15,787 nucleotides of DNA from an uncultured Cellvibrio sp. (GTDB lineage: Bacteria > Pseudomonadota > Gammaproteobacteria > Pseudomonadales > Cellvibrionaceae): the NCBI GenBank assembly GCA_946480695.1, contig CAMLKG010000052.1, forward strand, positions 1 through 15,787, given 5' to 3'. Both the position numbers and the translations under genes were made by a program. Numbering within the stretch: position 1 is the first letter of the stretch; every line of letters starts with the position of its first letter. Below are positions 1 through 6,435 of the stretch, piece after piece. The notes beneath the pieces were generated by a model that was not told the origin of the DNA, searched no databases, and was given only the letters and a program-made list of their open reading frames with translations.

Positions 1-405
1 AATACGGTGCTTTTGGTACGTGAATATGCGGTCGGATTGGAGGATTACCACCTCGCCTTGCCAAAAGGTGCAATCGACCAGGGCGAATCCCTGCTGGATG
101 CGGCCAATCGCGAATTGAAGGAAGAGGTGGGCTATGGCGCCCGCAACCTGAAATTTATCAAACGTATCAACTTATCACCTTCCTACATGGAACACGGCAT
201 CAATGTTGTGATTGCCTGGGATTTGTACCCGGAGCGATTGCAGGGTGATGAACCCGAACCTATCGAAGTTGTTCCCTATCCGCTTTCCGATTTGATGCAA
301 TTGATTGCCCGTGCCGATGTCTGCGAGGGACGCAGTATCGCCGCCTTGTTTATGGCGCGCGAGTGGCTGGCTGGAAACCTGGTTGAAGCGGCGCCCACTG
401 TGTAA
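1..405 (+). CDS. nudE: ADP compounds hydrolase NudE (3' part)
   Basis: This is the C-terminal part of a Nudix hydrolase of the NudE type, which cleaves ADP-ribose, Ap3A, NADH and related ADP compounds to AMP plus a phosphorylated product. The reading frame is already open at base 1, so the true start lies upstream; the GTG at 7 is an internal codon. The complete Nudix box is visible shortly after the window edge, with the pattern G-x5-E-x7-RE-L-x-EE-x-G-Y (GAIDQGE, then RELKEEVGY), supplying the Mg-binding glutamates. Flanking segments such as LVREYAVG, PSYMEHGINVV, DLYPERLQGDEPEP and the C-terminal ALFMAREWL match what I remember of Escherichia coli NudE, which is about 186 residues, so roughly 50 N-terminal residues are missing here. 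It lies 9 bp upstream of cysQ in the same direction and is probably co-transcribed with it. Confidence 0.93.
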   Translation, partial: NTVLLVREYAVGLEDYHLALPKGAIDQGESLLDAANRELKEEVGYGARNLKFIKRINLSPSYMEHGINVVIAWDLYPERLQGDEPEPIEVVPYPLSDLMQLIARADVCEGRSIAALFMAREWLAGNLVEAAPTV

Positions 406-414
406 GGATTTATT

Positions 415-1293
415 ATGAGCCACCCCATCAGCCCCGAATTAATCGCACGGCTTGTTGACCTCTCCCGCCGTGCGGGCGATGCCATCATGGCGATTTACAA
501 TCATCGGGACAGTTATAACATCCAGCATAAAACTGATGAATCGCCATTAACCGCTGCGGATTTGGCTGCGCACCAATTGATTGCCAATGAATTACCGCAC
601 CTTTTACCGGTGCCGATGATTTCGGAAGAGGGGGAATTGCCACCGCTTGCTGATCGCGCTGCATGGGAACATTTCTGGTTGATTGATCCGCTCGATGGCA
701 CCCGGGAATTTATTGCGGGTAATGGGGAGTTCACCGTCAACATTGCCCTGGTGCAACACAATCGCCCGGTGTTGGGTGTGGTGCATGTACCGGTGACGGA
801 CCTTACGTATGTCGGTGTGCTGGAAGCGCGCGACATGGCAAGCCTGGGTGCCTGGAAATATGATCGGGGCGGTAACCCGGAGCGAATCCAGGTGCGCAGC
901 CTGGACGAGCGCTATGCCAAACATCAACCGTTCACGGTATTGCTGAGCCACAGGTACGGCGCCCAGGCGACAGAGCTAATGGCGATGGTTAAATCCCGCT
1001 GGGCGGGTCCTATTGAAACCACTAATGCCGGCAGCTCGTTGAAATTTTGCGTCATTGCTGAAGGCAGGGCTGATTTTTATCCGCGCCTGGCACCCACGTC
1101 CGAATGGGACACTGCGGCGGCACAGGCAGTGCTTGAAGCGGCGGGTGGGAGGGTCGTAAAAGTGGCGTCTAAAATATTCCCTGATTTGGAAGCTTTGCAT
1201 TACAACGCCACTGAGGATTTATTAAATCCCCATTTTTACGCCTTGGGCGATAAAAGTTTTCGTTGGGAATGGCTGCTTGGTTTGGATGGCTGA
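415..1293 (+). CDS. cysQ: 3'(2'),5'-bisphosphate nucleotidase CysQ
   Basis: Cytoplasmic member of the inositol monophosphatase superfamily that converts 3'-phosphoadenosine 5'-phosphate, the by-product of sulfate assimilation and sulfotransfer, to AMP. The metal-site motifs are present: SEEGE at residues 70-74, DPLDGT at 91-96, and the second signature WD near 231-232 followed by AAAQAVLEAAGG. The segment after DPLDGT (REFI, NGEFTVNIALV, PVLGVVHVPV) is characteristic of CysQ rather than SuhB. At 292 residues it is longer than the roughly 246-residue enterobacterial enzyme; the extra length is mainly an insertion around residues 135-180 and a C-terminal tail. An AAGGA Shine-Dalgarno precedes the ATG. 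The 9-bp gap from nudE indicates an operon of two nucleotide clean-up enzymes, a pairing I know from related gammaproteobacteria. Confidence 0.93.
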   Translation: MSHPISPELIARLVDLSRRAGDAIMAIYNHRDSYNIQHKTDESPLTAADLAAHQLIANELPHLLPVPMISEEGELPPLADRAAWEHFWLIDPLDGTREFIAGNGEFTVNIALVQHNRPVLGVVHVPVTDLTYVGVLEARDMASLGAWKYDRGGNPERIQVRSLDERYAKHQPFTVLLSHRYGAQATELMAMVKSRWAGPIETTNAGSSLKFCVIAEGRADFYPRLAPTSEWDTAAAQAVLEAAGGRVVKVASKIFPDLEALHYNATEDLLNPHFYALGDKSFRWEWLLGLDG

Positions 1294-1373
1294 GCTAACT
1301 GATAAAAATTACTGCGCCGTTGATCCAGTCTCATAACATTTTGTGTAAATCCCGGCTCGCCATTCTTCAATGG

Positions 1374-1391
1374 TTATAACTAAAGTTATAA
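1374..1391. promoter_or_regulatory. 18-bp perfect palindrome, candidate operator
   Basis: TTATAACT-AA-AGTTATAA is a perfect dyad with 8-bp arms in the AT-rich gap between cysQ and the small gene at 1559. A second dyad, AGAAAAT with ATTTTCT around a 6-bp spacer, follows at 1402-1421. The first has the size and symmetry of a dimeric repressor site. No regulator can be named from the sequence, and AT-rich DNA produces such dyads by chance more often than GC-rich DNA does. Confidence 0.35.
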
Positions 1392-1458
1392 ATCGTTGAT
1401 AAGAAAATATTCTAATTTTCTGAACCTAATACCGGGTTATCTGGTCTAGTCTTTAAAT

Positions 1459-1491
1459 CGCGGATCAACATAGGTGTCCGCGCATATTTTT
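1459..1491 (+). terminator. Weak terminator-like hairpin after cysQ
   Basis: CGCGGA (1459-1464) pairs with TCCGCG (1477-1482) around a 12-nt loop, and is followed by CATATTTTT. The stem is short and the loop long, so it is a weak candidate. It could end nudE-cysQ transcription or attenuate entry into the small gene downstream. Confidence 0.25.
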
Positions 1492-1558
1492 CTGCTGGTC
1501 AATCATTTAACAGTCAGTACCCGTTGCGCTGATGTTGATTCTTAGGGGAGTGGTGTCG

Positions 1559-1774
1559 ATGAGAAAACAAAATAAAAATCTAAAAGCTGATTTTAATACC
1601 AGTCGTTCCGACATGCTGCGCGATAAGCTTTTGCGCGAAATTTCTGATTACGAGCGCCAGCTCGCCGAATTAAAATTAAATGGCAGCCAGGTGAACTTCA
1701 CCATGATCCAAACTTACAAGGAATTAATTAGCGCTCGCCAGGCCATGTTGCGTCGCTTGCCAATACATTATTGA
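1559..1774 (+). CDS. Small hypothetical protein (71 aa), charged helical
   Basis: I do not recognise a family. The start is set at the ATG at 1559 because an AGGGGAG Shine-Dalgarno sits at 1544-1550 at good spacing; an upstream in-frame ATG at 1532 would precede that site and add nine unlikely residues. The product is basic at the N terminus (RKQNKNLK), followed by a probably helical, coiled-coil-prone segment rich in Leu, Glu, Arg and Lys (roughly residues 20-45) and a second helix ending in ARQAMLRRLP. There is no signal peptide or membrane segment and no cysteine, so a small cytosolic protein that self-associates or binds a partner is plausible. It stands alone between the nudE-cysQ pair and modABC, with its own AT-rich upstream region containing palindromes. 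Confidence 0.7.
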   Translation: MRKQNKNLKADFNTSRSDMLRDKLLREISDYERQLAELKLNGSQVNFTMIQTYKELISARQAMLRRLPIHY

Positions 1775-1957
1775 TTTTTATCAGTGTAATGTGGCAGCGG
1801 TTTTGAAAGCCTAAGTTGCAAATAAAATCCTGCCGCATTAATTGCCACTATTTCCTATTCCACCCCTTCCCGTAATCCAGCGCTTCGCCAGTTAATACGT
1901 TAATCCGCATTTTCATTCCTGCTTTTGGTGATTCGAGCCATGCCTGTGGCGCGACGG

Positions 1958-1963
1958 TTGACA
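1958..1963 (+). promoter_or_regulatory. Possible -35 element of the modABC promoter
   Basis: A consensus TTGACA lies just upstream of the ModE-like palindrome. The expected -10 region would fall inside the palindrome, whose AT-rich core supplies TATACA, AACATA and TATAAC hexamers but none at an ideal 17-bp spacing. The placement would let a bound ModE dimer block RNA polymerase, the known mode of repression at modA, but the exact promoter is uncertain. Confidence 0.35.
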
Positions 1964-1971
1964 TTGGGTAT

Positions 1972-1995
1972 CATTATATACAAACATATATAACG
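1972..1995. promoter_or_regulatory. ModE-type operator upstream of modA
   Basis: Left arm CATTATATA and right arm TATATAACG are separated by six bases (CAAACA). The right arm is the reverse complement of CGTTATATA, so 8 of 9 positions are symmetric. Flanking bases extend the match: the left arm is preceded by AT, and the right is followed by AA. This fits the published ModE consensus of TATATA half-sites flanked by CG/CGTT, as found before mod operons of Escherichia coli and Azotobacter. It sits 33 bp before the modA start, where binding of molybdate-loaded ModE classically represses the transporter. Confidence 0.75.
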
Positions 1996-2027
1996 AAAAT
2001 TTTATCTTCTATACAAGGAGTAGCCTT

Positions 2028-2813
2028 GTGCGAAAAATAGTATCTGTTTTTCGAGTACTGAAAAACGGTGTGCTGGTTTGTGTAATGGGAATTGCCAATT
2101 TGGCACCCGCCGGAGAGGTAAAGGTGTACGCAGCAGCCAGTTTAACCGATGCCCTTACCGAATTATCCAAACGTTATGAGCGGGAACATCCCGGGGTGCG
2201 TATCCAGTCATCCTTTGCCGGCTCTTCAACCCTGGCCAAACAAATTGAAAACGGCGCACCTGCCGATGTGTTTATTTCAGCGGATAAAGATTGGGCGGAT
2301 TACCTTCAAGCGCGTAATTTATTGGAAGCAATAAGCCGAGTGGAATTATTGGCGAATGACTTGGTGTTGATTGCTCCGACGGGGCGCGTGCTAAATATCG
2401 ACCTGGATAAAACCCCTGACCTGGCGGCAAGTTTTAACGGGAAATTATGTACCGGTGAACCCGCTTATGTTCCTGTCGGTAGATACGCGCAGCAAGCTTT
2501 AGCATTCTATGGTTGGTGGCCGTCAATACAGTCGCGCCTGGTGGGTACCGAAGATGTGCGCACCGCCCTGGCATTTGTGGAGCGCGGCGAATGTGCATTG
2601 GGAATTGTCTATAAAACCGATGCAATGCTAAGCAAAAAAGTTCGGGTAATCGCCCAGTTTCCGGCAGAAAGCCACTCGCCTATTGTATATCCGGGTGGTT
2701 TAACCAAAAATGCCAAACCCGAAACCCGGGCCTTTTGGCAATATTTGCAATCGAAACCTGCATTGGAAATATTTATACGCTATGGCTTTAGCCAGCGCAC
2801 TACCAGGGATTAA
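2028..2813 (+). CDS. modA: Molybdate ABC transporter substrate-binding protein ModA
   Basis: Periplasmic binding protein that captures molybdate (and tungstate) and delivers it to ModBC. The start is a GTG with an AAGGAG Shine-Dalgarno 7 bp upstream. Residues 1-28 form a Sec signal peptide: basic MRK, a hydrophobic core and a cleavage site after APA. The mature protein opens with the family signature VKVYAAASLTDAL (31-43), then FAGSSTLAKQIENGAPADVFISAD, which contains the serines that hydrogen-bond the oxyanion. Later conserved parts are GLGIVY-like ALGIVYKTDA and the C-terminal FWQYLQS. At 261 residues it has the normal length. It is the first gene of modABC and lies directly behind a ModE-like operator, so repression under molybdate sufficiency is expected. 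Confidence 0.95.
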   Translation: MRKIVSVFRVLKNGVLVCVMGIANLAPAGEVKVYAAASLTDALTELSKRYEREHPGVRIQSSFAGSSTLAKQIENGAPADVFISADKDWADYLQARNLLEAISRVELLANDLVLIAPTGRVLNIDLDKTPDLAASFNGKLCTGEPAYVPVGRYAQQALAFYGWWPSIQSRLVGTEDVRTALAFVERGECALGIVYKTDAMLSKKVRVIAQFPAESHSPIVYPGGLTKNAKPETRAFWQYLQSKPALEIFIRYGFSQRTTRD

Positions 2814-2826
2814 ATAATTCATTTTT

Positions 2827-3522
2827 ATGCTCACAGAATCTGAATGGCAGGTCCTTGGTTTGTCGGCGCAGGTCGGTTTATGGGCAACGCTCCTGTGTAT
2901 TCCTCCCGGCATATTTTTTGGCTGGTTATTGGCGCGTAAGGAATTCATAGCCAAACCGGTGTTGGAAGCGATGCTATTTATGCCGATGGTGTTGCCGCCC
3001 ACAGTGCCCGGTTATTTGTTATTAGTGGTTTTCGGTTCGCAAGGTGTTGTAGGGCAATGGTTTAAAGCCAATTTTGATATTGAATTTGCCTTTAACTGGA
3101 AAGGGGCGGTGCTGGCATCAGCCGTAATCGCATTTCCGTTAATGGTACAGGCTGCCAAATTATCGGTACACATGATTGATCGCCGCCTGGAGCTGGCCGC
3201 GAGCACATTGGGTGCAAATCCTTTTAAAGTCTGGTGCACCGTTACCTTACCCTTAATGCTGCCCGGCATTTTAATCGGCGCAATTATGGTGTTCAGTCGT
3301 TCGCTCGGTGAATTCGGTGCGACTATTACTTTTGTAGGTAATATCGCGGGTGAGACCCGCACCTTGCCGTTGGCAATTTATTCCGCAACGCACCAGGTCA
3401 ATGGCGATGCTATGGCCATGCGGTTAATTTTAATTTGCCTTTCCCTTGCCTTCTTTTCCTTATTACTTAGCAATATGTTAACGCGGCGCACCGAGCGCTG
3501 GCTGGGAGTGCGTCGTGCTTGA
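2827..3522 (+). CDS. modB: Molybdate ABC transporter permease ModB
   Basis: Inner-membrane permease that forms the homodimeric molybdate channel. The 231-residue sequence has about five to six hydrophobic segments. It carries the cytoplasmic EAA loop that docks to the ATPase: ELAASTLGANPFKVWCTVTL, with the conserved Gly and the following LPLMLPGI. SRSLGEFGATITFVGNIAGET is a hallmark of ModB. It starts 13 bp after modA, and I see no Shine-Dalgarno in that gap, so translation may be coupled to modA. Its last 8 bases overlap modC. Confidence 0.95.
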   Translation: MLTESEWQVLGLSAQVGLWATLLCIPPGIFFGWLLARKEFIAKPVLEAMLFMPMVLPPTVPGYLLLVVFGSQGVVGQWFKANFDIEFAFNWKGAVLASAVIAFPLMVQAAKLSVHMIDRRLELAASTLGANPFKVWCTVTLPLMLPGILIGAIMVFSRSLGEFGATITFVGNIAGETRTLPLAIYSATHQVNGDAMAMRLILICLSLAFFSLLLSNMLTRRTERWLGVRRA

Positions 3523-4159
3523 ATTGGATTTTCATTTTTGGCGCGATCAATTTTCACTTGAATCAGCGCAACGATTATCCGCTCCGATTACCGGAATCCT
3601 CGGTGCATCCGGTAGCGGTAAAAGTACATTGTTGTCATTAATTGCGGGCCTGCTAAAACCCCAGCAGGGCACTATTACCCTGAATGGAAAAAAATTGTGC
3701 GATACCAACGCGGGCATTTGCCTGCCGCCGCATAAGCGCCATATCGGCTTGGTATTCCAGGATGGACAGCTATTGCCGCATTTATCGGTGCGTAATAATT
3801 TGGTATATGGCTTTAATAATATCGCGCCGGGCATGCGTCGCTTTTCGTTGGACGTGGTGGTGGAATTATTGGAAATCGGCCCATTGCTGGAGCGTAAGCC
3901 GGCGCATTTGTCGGGTGGGGAAAAACAGCGTGTCGCACTAGGGCGAGCGGTTTTATATTCGCCGGAATTGTTATTGCTGGACGAACCTTTGTCCGCGTTG
4001 GACGAGCGATTGAAACAACAAATATTGCCGTTTTTTTTGCGCATTTATGCGGAGTGTAAAATTCCCATGATCTATGTGACCCATGCATTAAGCGAGCTTG
4101 AGTTTTTAACGCCACACCGTTTTATAGTGCGCGATGGCGCCTTACATGTGCATGGCTAA
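3515..4159 (+). CDS. modC: Molybdate ABC transporter ATP-binding protein ModC, short form
   Basis: Cytoplasmic ATPase that powers ModB. All nucleotide-binding motifs are present: Walker A GASGSGKST (residues 30-38), Q-loop with Q82, signature LSGGEKQ (132-138), Walker B LLLLDEP (152-158) with a D-loop SALD, and H-loop His190. The GTG start has a GGGAG Shine-Dalgarno at 3504-3508, inside the end of modB, with an 8-bp overlap that implies coupled translation. The protein stops at 214 residues, right after the nucleotide-binding domain. Enterobacterial ModC is about 352 residues because of a C-terminal MOP/TOBE domain that binds molybdate and can inhibit transport; that domain is missing here. 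The stop codon abuts the stop codon of the convergent modE-like gene. Confidence 0.93.
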   Translation: MLELDFHFWRDQFSLESAQRLSAPITGILGASGSGKSTLLSLIAGLLKPQQGTITLNGKKLCDTNAGICLPPHKRHIGLVFQDGQLLPHLSVRNNLVYGFNNIAPGMRRFSLDVVVELLEIGPLLERKPAHLSGGEKQRVALGRAVLYSPELLLLDEPLSALDERLKQQILPFFLRIYAECKIPMIYVTHALSELEFLTPHRFIVRDGALHVHG

Positions 4160-4549
4160 TCAGGTTAATGCCCTCAACGCTTTTTTGCGCAACAATGGCA
4201 TCAACTCCGGAAAATATTGCGCACTCAAGTGTTGGATTTCAGCTTGCAGTTGGCGGTAACGCTTTAACACATCCACACCATAGGTGGTCAGGCGAGTCCC
4301 GCCCCCGTGCGCGCCGCCAGTGGCGGTTTCCACCAGTGGTTGTTGAAAGCAGCGGTTCATCGTGTCTACTAATAACCAGGTGCGTCGATAACTCATGCCC
4401 AATTGCTTGCCCGCAGCGGAAATGGAACCTGTTGTTGCAATGGCATCCAGCAAATCGGCTTTGCCGGGGCCAAGGGCAATTTCTTCATCCAGCATCAGGC
4501 GGGCCTGGATTTTCAAGCGTGCACCGGTGTTGTTCTTTTTTTCACGCAT
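4160..4549 (-). CDS. modE: ModE-like molybdenum regulator, DNA-binding domain only
   Basis: Winged helix-turn-helix protein of the ModE N-terminal (LysR-like) family, 129 residues. The recognisable core runs KADLLDAIATTGSISAAGKQLGMSYRRTWLLVDTMNR, then VETATGGAHGGGTRLTTYG, the latter being the ModE wing signature. Residues 90-125 are helical and correspond to the dimerisation helix. Full-length Escherichia coli ModE has about 262 residues, with two C-terminal MOP/TOBE domains that bind molybdate; none is present here, so how this form senses molybdate is not evident. Its likely target is the palindrome before modA. It is the last gene of moaA-moaB-modE' and overlaps moaB by 8 bp. Its stop directly abuts modC. 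Confidence 0.85.
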   Translation of the reverse strand: MREKKNNTGARLKIQARLMLDEEIALGPGKADLLDAIATTGSISAAGKQLGMSYRRTWLLVDTMNRCFQQPLVETATGGAHGGGTRLTTYGVDVLKRYRQLQAEIQHLSAQYFPELMPLLRKKALRALT

Positions 4550-5060
4550 GGTTAATTCTTAGCTGGCCTACGAAATTACAAGGCCTGTTACGGGCATCCA
4601 ACTGGTCTTTAATAATTTTTTCCCACGCGGTAATGCAGGCACCGGTGGAGCCCGGTAAGCAAAAAATTAATGTGTGGTTGGCAAGGCCGGCAGTTGCGCG
4701 CGATTGAATGGTGGATGTGCCGATTTCCGCATAGGAAACCTGGCGAAACAATTCACCAAAACCCACCACAGTTTTATCAAACAAGGGGGTCATTGCTTCT
4801 ATGGTGGAATCGCGCCCGGCAAAACCGGTGCCGCCGGTAATCAATACGACTTGTGCCTGTTGATCGGCAATCCAATGGGAAACCACCGCGCGAATTTGGT
4901 AAATATCATCAATGACCAGTTTGCGGTCGTGGAGCGCGTGGCCGGCTGCGGTTAATAAATCCTGCAACGTTTGTCCTGATGTGTCGGTTGCAAAATTGCG
5001 CGTGTCGGATACCGTGAGTACGCAGATATTTAACGGTTCAAATTCTTTTTGCGCTGACAT
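4542..5060 (-). CDS. moaB: Molybdopterin biosynthesis protein MoaB
   Basis: Member of the MogA/MoaB family, which adenylates molybdopterin before molybdenum insertion; the role of enterobacterial MoaB itself is less certain than that of MogA. The family signatures are clear: LTVSDTR near the N terminus, VVLITGGTGFAGRD around residues 90-105, EEIGTST-like YAEIGTSTIQSRA, and the C-terminal LPGSTGACITAWEKII. The sequence from GFGELFR to QLDARNRPCNF follows what I remember of Escherichia coli MoaB closely, including the ending. Length is 172 residues, normal for the family. It starts 23 bp downstream of moaA, behind a GGAGAGGA purine-rich site, and its last 8 bases overlap the modE-like gene, so the three minus-strand genes form one transcript. 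Confidence 0.92.
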   Translation of the reverse strand: MSAQKEFEPLNICVLTVSDTRNFATDTSGQTLQDLLTAAGHALHDRKLVIDDIYQIRAVVSHWIADQQAQVVLITGGTGFAGRDSTIEAMTPLFDKTVVGFGELFRQVSYAEIGTSTIQSRATAGLANHTLIFCLPGSTGACITAWEKIIKDQLDARNRPCNFVGQLRINHA

Positions 5061-5083
5061 ATATCCTCTCCGCTCATAGGGGG

Positions 5084-6073
5084 TTACCCTCCGGTCATAT
5101 TCATGAACCGCACAATTTGCGGTTCATCATTCAAATTAAAATAATGTTTTTCAGGTTTGTTTTGCAGGGCGTTGATAATAGCCGCGCGCAACAACGCATC
5201 GGAGTATGCGGAATTACGCAATAGCTCGCGCAAGTCAACGCTGTGTTCATTGCCCAAACACAACAGCAAACGGCCGGTGGCCGTCACGCGTATACGGTTG
5301 CAACTGCCGCAGAAATTATGGGAGTGGGGCGAGATAAAACCTATGCGTGAAGCAAACCCTTTTACCTGCCAGTAACGGGACGGGCCTGCGTCCGCATCCA
5401 ACTGCTCCCGGGGGGCGAGCGTATAATTCCGGCCCAGTTGATGGCGAAGCTCATCGCTGCTTACATATTCAGCGGCGCGGCCATGCTCATTGATTTTGCC
5501 GAGCGGCATTTCTTCAATAAAGCTGATATCCAGGCCTTCGTCCAAGGCAAATTGCACCAGCGCCGGCACTTCGTCGGCATTGTAATGCTTAAGGGCGACG
5601 CAATTCAGTTTGACCTTGAGGCCCGCCTGTTGCGCCGCCTTAATACCCGCGAGTACCTGATTTAAATCACCAAAGCGGGTTAGCTGGCGGAAGCGTTCGG
5701 GGTTAAGGCTGTCGAGGCTGATATTGATACGCTTTACCCCCGCGTCCCGAATCGCCCGGGCATATTGGGGCAGGTGGGTACCGTTGGTGGTGAGGCAAAG
5801 TTCATGCAAGCCGGGAAGTTGCCCCAGGTTCTGTAGTAACTCAATGGCTCCGCGCCGAACCAGCGGTTCACCCCCGGTAATTCGTAACTTGGTAACCCCC
5901 AGGCTGATAAAAGCGCTGCCCAACCGGGTGAATTCTTCAATGCTGAGTACCTCATGGCGCGGCAGGAATGTCATTTCTTCCGCCATGCAGTATACGCAAC
6001 GCAGGTCGCACCGGTCGGTGATTGACAGGCGGACATAGTTGACAGTGCGGCCGAAACTATCGATCAGTTGCAT
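5084..6073 (-). CDS. moaA: GTP 3',8-cyclase MoaA
   Basis: Radical SAM enzyme that, with MoaC, converts GTP to cyclic pyranopterin monophosphate, the first step of molybdenum cofactor synthesis. The N-terminal radical-SAM cluster motif CxxxCxxC is at Cys22, Cys26 and Cys29. The second, substrate-binding [4Fe-4S] cluster has Cys255, Cys258 and Cys272 in the usual C-x2-C-x13-C arrangement. TGGEPLVR binds SAM, and the protein ends in the required Gly-Gly tail (NMTGG). At 329 residues it has the standard length. It is the first gene of moaA-moaB-modE'. No moaC, moaD or moaE is in the window. The leader before the ATG can form a compact RNA structure, suggesting cofactor-dependent translation control. 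Confidence 0.96.
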   Translation of the reverse strand: MQLIDSFGRTVNYVRLSITDRCDLRCVYCMAEEMTFLPRHEVLSIEEFTRLGSAFISLGVTKLRITGGEPLVRRGAIELLQNLGQLPGLHELCLTTNGTHLPQYARAIRDAGVKRINISLDSLNPERFRQLTRFGDLNQVLAGIKAAQQAGLKVKLNCVALKHYNADEVPALVQFALDEGLDISFIEEMPLGKINEHGRAAEYVSSDELRHQLGRNYTLAPREQLDADAGPSRYWQVKGFASRIGFISPHSHNFCGSCNRIRVTATGRLLLCLGNEHSVDLRELLRNSAYSDALLRAAIINALQNKPEKHYFNLNDEPQIVRFMNMTGG

Positions 6074-6165
6074 AAGTACCTGGTAAATCCCGGATGTAAT
6101 GGCACTCTAACCTTGCCAGTGGCCTGGCTCAAGGCGTTTTACCAAGGGGCTCGCAAACCCCGTGC
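6074..6165 (-). promoter_or_regulatory. Structured moaA leader, candidate Moco-type riboswitch
   Basis: Read on the minus strand, TGGTAAA (6144-6138) can pair perfectly with TTTACCA (6087-6081), closing a 50-nt interior. That interior holds two more hairpins: GCCT/AGGC (6135-6122) and TGGCA/TGCCA (6118-6100). A further hairpin, GGGG/CCCC with possible T-G closure (6161-6146), precedes the closing helix. The 3' strand of the closing helix shares its last A with the AGG that serves as Shine-Dalgarno (6081-6079), so the helix could hide it. Moco riboswitches (Rfam RF01055) are known before moaA in gammaproteobacteria. I could not match the full consensus from memory, so the class is inferred from location and foldability. 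Confidence 0.45.
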
Positions 6166-6338
6166 CGAAGGGTACCTGAAAGCCATAAATACACCCACAA
6201 ATTCCTGGTCCAAAATGGTGATTTCCCCGATTTTACCTACCTGGCACGATGCGGGTCGCTGGTTTTTGGGTCGCTAAATTGTGAGTAACCCAGCCTTCGG
6301 GTTCACTTCCTGCCATCAAAAATCAAAAATGTTTTTTA

Positions 6339-6357
6339 ATGGTGCATTGTGCACCAT
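6339..6357. promoter_or_regulatory. Dyad ATGGTGCA-TTG-TGCACCAT, possible NtrC-type enhancer
   Basis: A perfect inverted repeat with 8-bp arms, centred about 240 bp upstream of the predicted sigma-54 start site. The GGTGC and GCACC pentamers are the half-site core of NtrC enhancers. However, the canonical order is GCACC-N5-GGTGC, and here it is GGTGC-N5-GCACC. An additional GGTGC lies at 6374-6378. The regulator is therefore not certain. Confidence 0.5.
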
Positions 6358-6415
6358 CACTTTGTTTTTAAGTGGTGCGTTTCTCCGAACGGGCGAAATC
6401 CTGTTTTGCCGCCAA

Positions 6416-6435
6416 TTGGTGCGATCTTGCACCAA
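6416..6435. promoter_or_regulatory. Dyad TTGGTGC-N6-GCACCAA, possible NtrC-type enhancer
   Basis: A second perfect inverted repeat with 7-bp arms and the same GGTGC/GCACC cores, centred about 165 bp upstream of the predicted transcription start, within the usual range for sigma-54 enhancers. As at the first dyad, the arms are in the reverse order to the classical NtrC site. The two dyads are about 77 bp apart centre to centre, close to seven helical turns. Confidence 0.5.

Noticed and set aside
6242..6257. TGGCACG followed by GGGTCGC as a second sigma-54 promoter
   Set aside because: The -12 GC is out of register (GT instead of GC at the required positions).
6068..6277. 69-codon open frame on the plus strand opposite the moaA leader
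   Set aside because: No ribosome site and it is explained by the complementary structured leader.
6339..6435. ANTAR/NasR-type double-hairpin antitermination leader
   Set aside because: The hairpins lie upstream of the predicted start of transcription, their loops lack the A1/G4 hexaloop pattern, and no terminator lies between them and cobA.
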